A stretch of DNA of 64,000 nucleotides from Hymenobacter sp. BRD128 (lineage in GTDB: Bacteria > Bacteroidota > Bacteroidia > Cytophagales > Hymenobacteraceae), in contig NZ_CP053908.1 of the NCBI RefSeq assembly GCF_013256625.1, positions 992,001-1,056,000 of the forward strand. Reading direction: 5' to 3'. A program made the position numbers and the translations under genes. Positions 18,283-25,817 of this stretch are shown here, piece by piece (position 1 is the stretch's first letter; each line of letters begins with the position of its first letter). The notes below the pieces were generated by a model. It had not been told where the DNA came from, ran no database searches, and saw nothing but the letters and a program-made list of their open reading frames with translations.

Positions 18283-18320
18283 CGTTTGTCCTTGCTGCGC
18301 TGCGCTCGCAACGACAAACG
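18283..18320. repeat. REP-like palindrome, family 2, possible terminator
   Basis: Arms CGTTTGTC and GACAAACG enclose a GC-rich centre (CTTGCTGCGCTGCGCTCGCAA). It lies between the convergent DUF2459 and sirtuin genes. Confidence 0.65.
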
Positions 18321-18321
18321 A

Positions 18322-19023
18322 TTATTTCTGCTCATTGCTGGCCGCTAGCTCCTTGAGCACCTGCGGCACGCCTACGCTGGCCGGGGCTACCACGTAGCGC
18401 ACGCCGCGCCGGCCACTCACCTCGGGCTGGTGCGGGTCGATGACGTAGACCGGGCAGCCGGCCGGGGCGTAGTGCAGCAGCCCGGCGGCCGGATACACCT
18501 GCAGGGAGGTGCCCACCACCAGCAGCGCATCGGCCGTGGCTACTGTTTCGGCGGCTTCCTCGATGGCGGGCACCATTTCGCCAAACCACACAATGTGCGG
18601 ACGCAGCTGGCCGCCATCGGGCGCCAGGTCGCCCAGCATAATGTCGCCTGGGCAATCAAAAACGGTGTTTTCATTCTGCACCGAGCGCATTTTATTGAGC
18701 ATGCCGTGCAGGTGCAGCACCTGGCTGGAGCCGGCGCGCTCGTGCAGGTCGTCCACGTTTTGGGTGATGATGCTGACCGTCCAGCCCGGTGCTGCCTCGA
18801 AGCCGGCCAGGGCTAGGTGAGCGGCGTTGGGCGCTACCTCGCGGGCCTGGGCGCGGCGCTTGTTGTAAAAATCGAGCACCAGCGCCGGGTTGCGGGCAAA
18901 CGCCTCGGGCGTGGCCACGTCCTCGATGCGGTGCTCCTCCCACAAGCCATTCGTATCGCGGAAGGTGCGAATGCCGCTTTCGGCCGACACGCCGGCGCCG
19001 GTGAGTACTACAAGGTGAGGCAT
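18322..19023 (-). CDS. cobB: NAD-dependent protein deacylase, class III sirtuin (CobB-like)
   Basis: A 233-residue sirtuin that removes acyl groups from protein lysines using NAD+. NAD-binding motif GAGVSAESGI is at about 9-18, TQNVDDLHERAG near 87-98, and the catalytic His106 in HLHG. Tyr53 and Arg56 form the Y-x-x-R pair that in SIRT5/CobB-type enzymes recognises succinyl or malonyl groups. The four-Cys zinc knuckle expected after the catalytic His is missing: only one Cys (in VFDCPGD) is present. It is shorter than many sirtuins for this reason. Confidence 0.93.
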   Translation of the reverse strand: MPHLVVLTGAGVSAESGIRTFRDTNGLWEEHRIEDVATPEAFARNPALVLDFYNKRRAQAREVAPNAAHLALAGFEAAPGWTVSIITQNVDDLHERAGSSQVLHLHGMLNKMRSVQNENTVFDCPGDIMLGDLAPDGGQLRPHIVWFGEMVPAIEEAAETVATADALLVVGTSLQVYPAAGLLHYAPAGCPVYVIDPHQPEVSGRRGVRYVVAPASVGVPQVLKELAASNEQK

Positions 19024-19068
19024 AGAGAAAATGGGCAGAGCATGAGACTACTAAGCAATAATCGTTTG

Positions 19069-19093
19069 TCATTGCGCGCTTGCGAAGCAATGA
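19069..19093. repeat. REP-like palindrome, family 2
   Basis: GTCATTGCGCGCTTGCGAAG followed by CAATGAT is an imperfect palindrome of the second family, placed between two minus-strand genes. Confidence 0.65.
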
Positions 19094-19110
19094 TAACTGG
19101 TTGGTACTGG

Positions 19111-20061
19111 CTAGGCAGTAAAAATTCGCTCGTATTGCCGCTCGGCAAAATCGCGCAGGCGCTGAAAGGCCGCATCTACTTCCTGGGCATCTTCGCTGAG
19201 TAGGTTGCCATACACGACGCGGTCGGTGGCGCGCAGGGCGCGGCGCACGTCCTCGTCGTTGTGAAAATACTCAGTCAGCTCTTTGGTGGTGAGTGAGTTG
19301 AGGTTGGTGTCTTCCAGGCTGGAAAGGTAGTTTTTCCACAGCACTACCGTGCGTTCGACCACCGCCGCCGAGCGCGAGAGCGTGAAGCGCTCGGCATTGC
19401 GGGCAAACTGGGCGAGGAAATAAAGATGGTTTTTGCGACGCTTGTAGCGGCCGTAGCGCTGGCGCCAGCGCCGGCCGTAGAGGGCCCAGGCGCCGCCAGC
19501 CAGGGCTAGCCCACCGGCCAGCCCGGCCAGCCAGAATGGATAGTTGAAGGCCGGCGCCAGGGGCAGCACCTGGTAGGTGGTGCGCAGGGTGGGCGGCCCG
19601 GCTGCATCGGTGGTGTAGAGGGTGGGAGCTAGCCGGTGCAGGCGCACCTGGGCCACGGCTGGCAGCAGGCGCAGCGTGTCGGCGGTGCCGCGCAGCAGCA
19701 GCACCGGCAGTTGCAAGCTCTGCACCGGGGCCAGCGAAAACGTGCGCAGGTGATACACCGCCTGGTCGAGGCTGCGGCCGCTGGTGGTGCGGGTAGGCAG
19801 CCAGTGCCGCCCCGCGTACTCAAACGTGCCGAATGGTGCCAGCGAATCGGGAAAAACGACTTCCTCGGCCGGGTCGTGGGCGTAGCTCAGCACGTAGTCG
19901 AGGGGCTGGCCCACTTCCACCACGGCCCGCGAAAACCGGCCTGTCGGCCCGGTGCCGGTATTGGGGCCAGCCAGGACCGGCCCACCGACACTCAGGGCCA
20001 GGAGCCAGCCGGCTAGCCAGGCGCGCCGCGAAAGGCGAAGGGGCTTGAGTAGCTGCCACAT
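19111..20061 (-). CDS. BatD-like membrane protein next to DUF58 gene
   Basis: A 316-residue protein with a signal peptide (about 14-31), a periplasmic beta domain starting RFSRAVVEVGQPLDYVLSY (about 42-170), one membrane helix (about 176-196) and a basic, helical cytoplasmic tail. This order, and the position six bases after a DUF58 gene, are typical of the protein placed after DUF58 in the Bacteroidota aerotolerance (Bat) cluster. Function within that cluster is not established. Neither moxR nor the vWA genes batA/batB are adjacent here. Confidence 0.7.
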   Translation of the reverse strand: MWQLLKPLRLSRRAWLAGWLLALSVGGPVLAGPNTGTGPTGRFSRAVVEVGQPLDYVLSYAHDPAEEVVFPDSLAPFGTFEYAGRHWLPTRTTSGRSLDQAVYHLRTFSLAPVQSLQLPVLLLRGTADTLRLLPAVAQVRLHRLAPTLYTTDAAGPPTLRTTYQVLPLAPAFNYPFWLAGLAGGLALAGGAWALYGRRWRQRYGRYKRRKNHLYFLAQFARNAERFTLSRSAAVVERTVVLWKNYLSSLEDTNLNSLTTKELTEYFHNDEDVRRALRATDRVVYGNLLSEDAQEVDAAFQRLRDFAERQYERIFTA

Positions 20062-20067
20062 ACTGCG

Positions 20068-20982
20068 TTAGCTGCGCCGCTGCCGAAACAGCCCCACTAG
20101 TTGCGGCACAAAGTCCTCGTCGGTGCGCAGCGTAAGTAAGCTCACGCGCTGGCGGCGGCAAAGCGTGCGCAGGGCCTCGTGCCGGGCCTGGGTCTGGGCC
20201 GCGTACTGCGCCTGAAAGGCCGGGGCCGAGGTATCGACCCAGCGCTGCAAGCCGGTTTCGGCGTCGCGCAGGGGCACGATACCCAGCGCCGGAAACTTCA
20301 CTTCTTGCGGGGCCAGCAGCTGCACCACCACCAGGTCGTGCTGGCGGGCCAGCATGGTGAGCTCGCGCTCGTAGTTTTCGTCGATAAAATCGGAGATGAG
20401 AATAACCAGGCTGCGGCGCTTGACCAGCCCCAGCAGCAGCCGGATGCCCGCGCCCAGGCCCGTGTGCCGGGAGGCCGGGTGCAGTCCGTAGAGGCGTTGG
20501 AGCAGCGCATAGGCCGCTCGCAAGCCCTTGGCGGGCGGCAGATACAGCTCTTTCTGGTCGGAAAAAGCCAGCAGGCCCAGCGCCGCGTCCTGGCGGGCGG
20601 CCGAGAGGGCCAGCACCCCGGCCAGGTCGCGGCCCAGGTCGAGCTTGCACTGGCTGCCAGCCGCCGCCCGGCCCACGCGCTGCGAGGCGCTCACGTCGAG
20701 GGCCACCAGCACCTGCTGCTCGCGCTCTTCCTTGTAGGTTTTTACGAAGGTGCCGTGGCCTTTGCTGCTCACCGCCCAGTCGATGGCCCGCACTTCATCG
20801 CCGTATTGGTAGAGGCGCACGTCGTCGAACTCCAGCCCATTCCCCCGAAAAACCGACCCGAAATTGCCCTGCAATTGGGCCTCCACCGCCTGGCGCATCC
20901 TGATTTCGAGGTGGCGCAGGCGGCGCACCAGCGCCGTGAGGCTGGCGGGCAGGGCAGAAGTAGGGCTAGCGGCGGGCGGCAT
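20068..20982 (-). CDS. DUF58 domain-containing protein
   Basis: A 304-residue soluble protein of the DUF58 family. The hallmark RLYQYGDEVRAIDW lies at about 56-69, and a von Willebrand A-like fold follows with DVSAS at 96-100. DUF58 proteins normally work with a MoxR AAA+ ATPase in assembly or stress roles; that gene is not next to this one. It starts an operon with the BatD-like gene. A TAGCTTCG sequence on the minus strand (21001-21008) is a possible -7 box, divergent from the DUF4296 promoter. Confidence 0.9.
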   Translation of the reverse strand: MPPAASPTSALPASLTALVRRLRHLEIRMRQAVEAQLQGNFGSVFRGNGLEFDDVRLYQYGDEVRAIDWAVSSKGHGTFVKTYKEEREQQVLVALDVSASQRVGRAAAGSQCKLDLGRDLAGVLALSAARQDAALGLLAFSDQKELYLPPAKGLRAAYALLQRLYGLHPASRHTGLGAGIRLLLGLVKRRSLVILISDFIDENYERELTMLARQHDLVVVQLLAPQEVKFPALGIVPLRDAETGLQRWVDTSAPAFQAQYAAQTQARHEALRTLCRRQRVSLLTLRTDEDFVPQLVGLFRQRRS

Positions 20983-21019
20983 ACGGGGCGGGGTGAAGGA
21001 CGAAGCTACGGCGCGGGGT

Positions 21020-21027
21020 TATTTTTG
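21020..21027 (+). promoter_or_regulatory. -7 box (TATTTTTG) directly before a GTG start
   Basis: Perfect TAnnTTTG match whose last base is three bases before the GTG at 21031. With the usual distance from -7 box to transcription start, the transcript would begin at or inside the start codon, giving a leaderless message. Confidence 0.55.
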
Positions 21028-21030
21028 GGC

Positions 21031-21417
21031 GTGAAATCGCTGTTTACTCTATTACTCCTGGGGGTGGGCCTTGTGCTGGCCGCTGCCAGCTGCGCCCGCC
21101 CCGAGCAAGTGCTGCCCCCGCCCAACCTGCTGTCGAAGGAGGAGATAACGAGCCTGCTCATACAATTTCACCTGCTCGAATCGCGCATCGAGTCGAGCCG
21201 GCTGGCGGCCGATTCGGCGCGGGCCTTGTTTCAAACCATGCACGACGATGTTTTGTGGCGGCATGGGCTAAAAGCGGCCGACTCCAGCTTCGAGCGCAGC
21301 TACCGCTACTACGCCATGCACGGCAAGGACCTGGATGGCATCTACGCCACGGTTATCGACTCGCTGAGCGCCCGCGAGAAGAAAATGGGCGCCACGCCGC
21401 TGCCGCGCCACCAATAG
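21031..21417 (+). CDS. DUF4296 domain-containing lipoprotein
   Basis: A 128-residue lipoprotein: hydrophobic N-terminus ending in AAASC (Cys near residue 21), then the DUF4296 domain with LSKEEITSLLIQFHLLESRI and a second half where F-x-x-S-x-x-YYAMHGKDLDGIY forms the conserved helix. DUF4296 is largely restricted to Bacteroidota and has unknown function. The GTG at 21031 is required to place the signal peptide correctly, although the frame is open far upstream as antisense of the DUF58 gene. An IS element follows directly. Confidence 0.82.
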   Translation: MKSLFTLLLLGVGLVLAAASCARPEQVLPPPNLLSKEEITSLLIQFHLLESRIESSRLAADSARALFQTMHDDVLWRHGLKAADSSFERSYRYYAMHGKDLDGIYATVIDSLSAREKKMGATPLPRHQ

Positions 21418-21423
21418 CCTCTA

Positions 21424-22226
21424 GGTTGCACGGACAATTAGCGAAGCCACAAGAGTGCTGAGATGAAATGCACCATTCCTAAGAAGCTGCTGGCCGTTTT
21501 ATCATAGCGCGTGGCCAGCCGGCGAAACTGCTTGAGGCGACTAAAAAAGCGCTCGACTTTGTTGCGGTCGCGGTACAGATTTCGGTCAATCACGCGTTGG
21601 ACGAGGCGGTTCTTTTTGCTGGGAATCACCGCTTGGGCACCGAGGGCGGCCACGCTGGCGAGTACGGCGTCCGTATCGTAGGCTTTGTCTGCCAGCACGT
21701 TGCTGGTACCCTCAGCGGCCGGCAGCAGTTCCGCTACGCGTCGACAATCGGCTTGCTGGCCGGGACCGAGCACCACGCGCAACGGGTTACCCAGCGCGTC
21801 GACGAGGGCGTGGATTTTGGTCGTCAGCCCGCCGCGGCTGCGGCCGAGGGCTTCGTCGCCGACGCGGCTTTTTTTCGGCTGCCCGCCGCCTGCGCGTGGG
21901 CCCGCACCACGGTCGAATCAAGCATCACCCAATCCAGGTCTGGTTCCTGCACGGCTTCGAACAAGCGTTGCCAAATGCCTTTTTGGGCCCAGCGCCGGCT
22001 GCGTTTGCGCAACGTGTCGTGTTTGCCAAAGCGGGCCGGCAGTGCACGCCAGGCGCAGCCGTGGCGCGCCACCCAGAACACGGCGTTGAGAAAGAGTCGG
22101 TTATCGACGCCTGTTCGGCCCACGTCGCCCGCTTTGCCCGATAAATGTGGGGCCAAAGCGGTCCAAGCACGGTCACTGATTTCATCCAGATTGCTCACGA
22201 ACGCAAAGATAATTGTCCGTACAACC
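21424..22226 (-). mobile_element. IS5-family insertion sequence (IS427-like), 803 bp
   Basis: Terminal inverted repeats GGTTGYACGGACAATTA (left 21424-21440, right 22210-22226 inverted) differ at one base. The flanking dinucleotide TA on both sides (21422-21423 and 22227-22228) is consistent with a TA target duplication inside a CTAG site. The element carries one frameshifted transposase. Near-identical ends and open frames suggest a recent, probably active insertion. Confidence 0.9.
21438..22198 (-). CDS. IS5-family transposase, two frames joined by a -1 frameshift
   Basis: The first frame (22198 to 21824) encodes the N-terminal helix-turn-helix domain and the first catalytic Asp in VMLDSTVVRAH. 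The second frame, in -1 register and ending at 21438, holds LADKAYD (second Asp) and NKVERFFSRLK (catalytic Glu). They overlap at a run of seven A on the coding strand (T7 at 21869-21875), where a -1 slip turns GSRKK into a continuous path through DEALGRSRGGLTTKIHAL. This is the programmed frameshift known in many IS5/IS427-group transposases, so the gene is likely intact, not a pseudogene. Confidence 0.88.
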
Positions 22227-22558
22227 TAGTGCAAGCGGCTGCCGTTGGGCACGGGCGCCGCCACGGCCGCCAGCACCGTGTGGCCCGCGGCATCGGGCGC
22301 GCCCAGCACCAGCACCTCGGAGCGGAATGGCCCGATTTGCTTGGGCGGAAAGTTGACCACCGCCAGCACCTGCCGGCCCAGCAGCGTGGCCGGCGTGTAG
22401 TGCTGCGTAAGCTGGGCGCTCGATTTTTTGAGGCCGATTTCGGGGCCAAAATCAAGCAGCAGCTGATACGCCGGGCGGCGCGCCTGCGGAAATTCGCGCG
22501 CCTCCACAATGGTGCCCACCCGAATATCTACTCGCTCAAACTCGGCGTAGGAAATCAT
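22226..22558 (-). CDS. csaA: CsaA-like tRNA-binding domain protein
   Basis: A 110-residue protein made of one tRNA-binding (OB-fold, EMAP-II/CsaA-type) domain: FERVDIRVGTIVEAREFPQA at the start, then VLAVVNFPPKQIGPFRSEVLVLG and the closing PNGSRLH. CsaA homodimers bind tRNA and have chaperone-like activity in Bacillus. The ATG at 22558 gives the usual family start; the longer frame upstream is without support. Its TAG stop codon lies exactly at the right end of the IS element, the last base being supplied by the element; the original CTAG site would also have given TAG. Confidence 0.9.
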   Translation of the reverse strand: MISYAEFERVDIRVGTIVEAREFPQARRPAYQLLLDFGPEIGLKKSSAQLTQHYTPATLLGRQVLAVVNFPPKQIGPFRSEVLVLGAPDAAGHTVLAAVAAPVPNGSRLH

Positions 22559-22593
22559 ACTTAGTGGTGAAGTGGTAAGCAAGAAAATGTAGC

Positions 22594-22624
22594 TGTCATT
22601 ACGAGCCGGCGAAGCACTGACAGA
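22594..22624. repeat. REP-like palindrome, family 2 (degenerate)
   Basis: TGTCATTACGAGCCGGCGAA followed by GCACTGACAGA resembles the second repeat family with several mismatches; it lies between the DUF922 and csaA genes. Confidence 0.5.
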
Positions 22625-22646
22625 CGTGCACCGTGCTACTTCACCG

Positions 22647-23210
22647 CTAGGCATCCTTTTCGGCAAAGGCGGCCAGCTCCCGCAATTGCTGGTGCACCTG
22701 GGTTTCCCATCGGGCTTGGCGCTCGTGCTGGAGGCCGTGGTTGGTGTCGCGGTCGTAATCATCTTCGGCCTGCTGCCAGGCCGTGTAAGCGGCTTGGCTG
22801 ATGCGGTCGAAAGTACCGCCTAGCCGGTCGCAGGTGGTGTGCATGGCGGCCAGCTGCTGGCGCAGGCGGCGGGCATACACCTCGGCAATATCGAAGTGCA
22901 GCTGCTCGTGGCGCAGCAGGGCGGGCGTCATGCTGCCGGGCTCGCGTACCCACGAGCTGGCGGGGTCGAAGCTGGCCTGCGCCGTGCCGGCAAATACGTT
23001 GCCCCGGCAGGTGGCACCGGTGTTAATGTTGGCCGAGGTAAGGGCGGCGTGGCCCTGGCTGGTTTTGGGCCGGCCCTTAAAATCGGCTACCACGAGCGGC
23101 CGGCTCGCCGACCAGCGAATGGCGCCGGGCGGTAGTTTTACTTGCTGGGCAGCAGCCGGCCCGGCCCCGAGCAGCAGGAAGGCGAGCGCCTTCCACCAAG
23201 AAATAGGCAT
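22647..23210 (-). CDS. DUF922 family predicted secreted Zn-dependent protease
   Basis: A 187-residue protein with a signal peptide (about 1-21). The motif HEQLHFDIAEVYARRL at 101-116 has the HExxH zinc signature and is the hallmark of DUF922. A pair of Cys residues (about 68 and 126) could form a disulfide. Predicted to be a periplasmic or outer-membrane-facing metalloprotease; substrate unknown. It lies upstream of csaA on the same strand with a repeat between them. Confidence 0.82.
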   Translation of the reverse strand: MPISWWKALAFLLLGAGPAAAQQVKLPPGAIRWSASRPLVVADFKGRPKTSQGHAALTSANINTGATCRGNVFAGTAQASFDPASSWVREPGSMTPALLRHEQLHFDIAEVYARRLRQQLAAMHTTCDRLGGTFDRISQAAYTAWQQAEDDYDRDTNHGLQHERQARWETQVHQQLRELAAFAEKDA

Positions 23211-23316
23211 GAATGAAAAAGGCGGTGAGTCGGAAATAAAGCGGCCGCGCTAGCCCCGATGGGCCAGCCGCCGGCTACTAACCGGACAACCAAGCGCCTG
23301 CTCTGAGTTCCGCCGG

Positions 23317-24723
23317 CTAGCCGGCCGGCTGGCCCAGCACCACCAATTCTTCGGCCTCGGTGAGTTTTTGCGTCGGACTTTCCAGGCCGGGCGGCCGCTC
23401 GCCGGGCGCACTCTGGCGCCGGAAGCGCAGCAGCAGCACGCCCGCCACCACGCTCAGGCCCGTGAGCAAGCCTAGCCAGATGCCCGGCGCGCCCAGCTTC
23501 AGCCCAAAGCCCAGGCCGTAGCCCAGCGGCAGCGCCACCGCCCAGTAGGCCAGCAGCGCCACCACCGAGGGTACTTTCACGTCTTCCAGCCCGCGCAGCG
23601 CGCCCAGACCCACCACTTGCAGGCCATCCGAAATCTGAAAGCCCGCCGCGATGGCCAGCAGCGTAGCCGCTTGGGCCACCACGGCCGGGTCGGTATTGTA
23701 GAAAGTGGGAATGAGGTGCCGGAAAATTACCAGCAGCAGCCCCATCGTCCCCATGAACGCGAAGGCCAGCCAGTAGGCGGCAAAGCCCGCCTGCCGCGCC
23801 CCGGCCAGGTCGCCGGCCCCGCGCAGGTTGCCCACCCGAATGGTGGCCGCCGCTGCAATGCCACTGGCGGCCATGTAGGTCACCGAGGCCACGTTGATGG
23901 CAATCTGGTGAGCGGCCTGAGTTGTGACCCCTAGCCAGCCCATCATCAACGCCGAGGCTGCGAAGGCACCGACCTCAAACATCATCTGCACGCCAATGGG
24001 CAACCCCAGCGCCAGCTGCCCGCGCAGCTCGGCTAGCCCCGGCCGCAGCCAGGTGGCAGCTTCGGCCGGGCGCTTGGCGCGCAGCTTTTCGGCCCGCAGC
24101 ACAAACTGCGCCATGAGCGCCGCCATGAGTATGCGGGCAATGAGCGTGGCCCAGGCCGCGCCCATCAGTCCCATCGCGGGCGCGCCGAAGTGGCCGAATA
24201 TCAAGGCGTAGCATAGCAAAGCGTTAATCACGTTGCCCAGAATAGACAGCTGCATGGCCTGGCGCGTGAGGCCCAGCCCCTCGGCCCACTCCCGAAAGCC
24301 CTGAAACACCATCAGGGGCAGCAGCGACAGGCCTACCACGCGCACCCAGGGCGTGGCTAGGGCCACCACTGCGGGCGCCTGGTGCAGGTGCGGCATGGCC
24401 AGGGGTAGCAGCTGGCTCAGGCCCGCCAGCAGCACGCCCACCAGCGTATTGAGCCAGATGGTGCCTACCAGCAGGTGGCCCAGCGCCCCGTTATCGCCCC
24501 GGCCATTGGCGGCGGCCACGCGCGGCACCGCGCCCATGCTGAGGCCCAGGCCCAGCACCATCAGTACGGTGGTCAGGCTCACGCCCACGCTCACGGCGGC
24601 CAGCGGCAGCTTGCCGGTCTGCCCCACCATCACCGAATCGCACACGCTCACCAGAATGTGGCCAAGCTGGCTCAGTACCACTGGGTAGGCGAGCAGGATG
24701 GTAGGGCGCAGGTGGGATTTCAC
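23317..24723 (-). CDS. MATE family efflux transporter
   Basis: A 468-residue inner-membrane antiporter with about 12 helices in two halves, of the NorM-like MATE family that exports cationic drugs using Na+ or H+. The N-terminal PVVLSQLGHILVSVCDSVMV segment and the mid-protein GLPIGVQMMFEVGAFAASA segment are typical repeats. The start is GTG at 24723. Substrate not inferable. A repeat of family 1 lies just upstream. Confidence 0.93.
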   Translation of the reverse strand: MKSHLRPTILLAYPVVLSQLGHILVSVCDSVMVGQTGKLPLAAVSVGVSLTTVLMVLGLGLSMGAVPRVAAANGRGDNGALGHLLVGTIWLNTLVGVLLAGLSQLLPLAMPHLHQAPAVVALATPWVRVVGLSLLPLMVFQGFREWAEGLGLTRQAMQLSILGNVINALLCYALIFGHFGAPAMGLMGAAWATLIARILMAALMAQFVLRAEKLRAKRPAEAATWLRPGLAELRGQLALGLPIGVQMMFEVGAFAASALMMGWLGVTTQAAHQIAINVASVTYMAASGIAAAATIRVGNLRGAGDLAGARQAGFAAYWLAFAFMGTMGLLLVIFRHLIPTFYNTDPAVVAQAATLLAIAAGFQISDGLQVVGLGALRGLEDVKVPSVVALLAYWAVALPLGYGLGFGLKLGAPGIWLGLLTGLSVVAGVLLLRFRRQSAPGERPPGLESPTQKLTEAEELVVLGQPAG

Positions 24724-24745
24724 AAGGATAATGGCTTAAGAAAGA

Positions 24746-24776
24746 ACGTCATGCTTCGACAAGCGCAGCATGACGT
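24746..24776. repeat. REP-like palindrome, family 1
   Basis: Perfect outer arms ACGTCATGCT and AGCATGACGT enclose TCGACAAGCGC. It lies between the MATE and egtD genes. Confidence 0.8.
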
Positions 24777-24809
24777 TTCGGCGTTGGGGGTTTTTACAAA
24801 ATTACGGCC

Positions 24810-25766
24810 CTAGCCGGCCACCGCCAGCACCACGTCGGCAAAGTCGGCGGCCGCGTCCTGAAACACCTCCACCACGCGCAGGCCCGCGGCGGCGGCCAGC
24901 CCGGCTATCTGGGGCAAACTGAATTTGTAGGAGCTTTCGGTGTGAATGGCCTCCCAGGCGGCGATGTCGAAGGCCTGGCCGGCCAGCGCGGCCACGCGCA
25001 CGGTCTGGGCGCGGCGGCTCACCAGCCACGAGCGCATGGCCCCGGTGCTGGGGTCGTAATCGGGGAAATGCTGCCAGGCATCGAGCTGAAAATCAGCGCC
25101 GGCCTCGGCATTGAGGCGGCGCAGCAGGTTGAAGTTAAACTCGGCCGTAATGCCCTGCCCGTCGTCATACGCCGCGTGGATGCGGCGCGGGTCCTTGCGC
25201 AGGTCGAAGCCCACCAGCAGGCGGTCGGCCGGAGTGAGGGGCTGGGCCAGCTCGCCCAGGAAAACTACCTGCTCGTCGGGCGTGAAATTGCCGATGTTGG
25301 AGCCCAGAAACAGCACTGCCTTGGCGCCCGGCCGGGTGGCTAGGGTAGTGAGCGCAGCCGAATATTCGGCCGCCAGCGGCTCGGTGGGCAGGCCGGGCAG
25401 CTCGGCGAGCAGCGAAGCTGCCAGCTCCTCGATAGCCGAAGCCGAAATATCGACCGGTACGTAGGTGAGGGCCACCGGTTGGGTAAGTAGTTCGCGCAGC
25501 AACAGCTTGGTTTTCAAGCCGTCGCCGGCACCCAGTTCTACCACGGCCAGCGGCTGGCTAGCCCCCGCGCCGGCCGCCAGCGCCCGCGCTATGGCCGCGC
25601 CCTGCTCCTGAAAAATAGCCAGCTCGGTGCGGGTCGGGTAGTACTCGGGCAGGCCCATTATCTGCTGAAACAGGCGGCTGCCGGTGGCATCGTAAAAATA
25701 TTTGGACGACAGGGTTTTCGGCGTTTGGCTAAAGCCCTGGGCCAGGTGTTCGGCGAGGTGATTCAA
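24810..25766 (-). CDS. egtD: L-histidine N(alpha)-methyltransferase EgtD
   Basis: A 318-residue SAM-dependent methyltransferase that converts histidine to hercynine, the first step of ergothioneine synthesis. Diagnostic features are SKYFYDATGSRLFQQI near 21-36, the SAM motif ELGAGDG at 77-83, FLGSNIGNF, GFDLRKD and the closing HTESSYKFS. The reading frame begins with TTG at 25766 and no ATG lies nearby, so a TTG start is likely. No egtB (sulfoxide synthase) is next to it in this window, so the product may be hercynine, or egtB is elsewhere. Confidence 0.92.
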   Translation of the reverse strand: MNHLAEHLAQGFSQTPKTLSSKYFYDATGSRLFQQIMGLPEYYPTRTELAIFQEQGAAIARALAAGAGASQPLAVVELGAGDGLKTKLLLRELLTQPVALTYVPVDISASAIEELAASLLAELPGLPTEPLAAEYSAALTTLATRPGAKAVLFLGSNIGNFTPDEQVVFLGELAQPLTPADRLLVGFDLRKDPRRIHAAYDDGQGITAEFNFNLLRRLNAEAGADFQLDAWQHFPDYDPSTGAMRSWLVSRRAQTVRVAALAGQAFDIAAWEAIHTESSYKFSLPQIAGLAAAAGLRVVEVFQDAAADFADVVLAVAG

Positions 25767-25817
25767 AATAGGTAGGCGTTTGTAAAAGGCAAGGCGCGTC
25801 GTCGATGGGGCGGTCTG

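Noticed and set aside
19820..20650. A 276-residue minus-strand frame rich in Pro/Arg/Ala
   Set aside because: It overlaps the BatD-like and DUF58 genes in another frame, with composition typical of a shadow frame.
20179..21030. Upstream extension of the DUF4296 gene frame
   Set aside because: It is antisense to the DUF58 gene and would bury the lipoprotein signal peptide; the GTG at 21031 was chosen instead.
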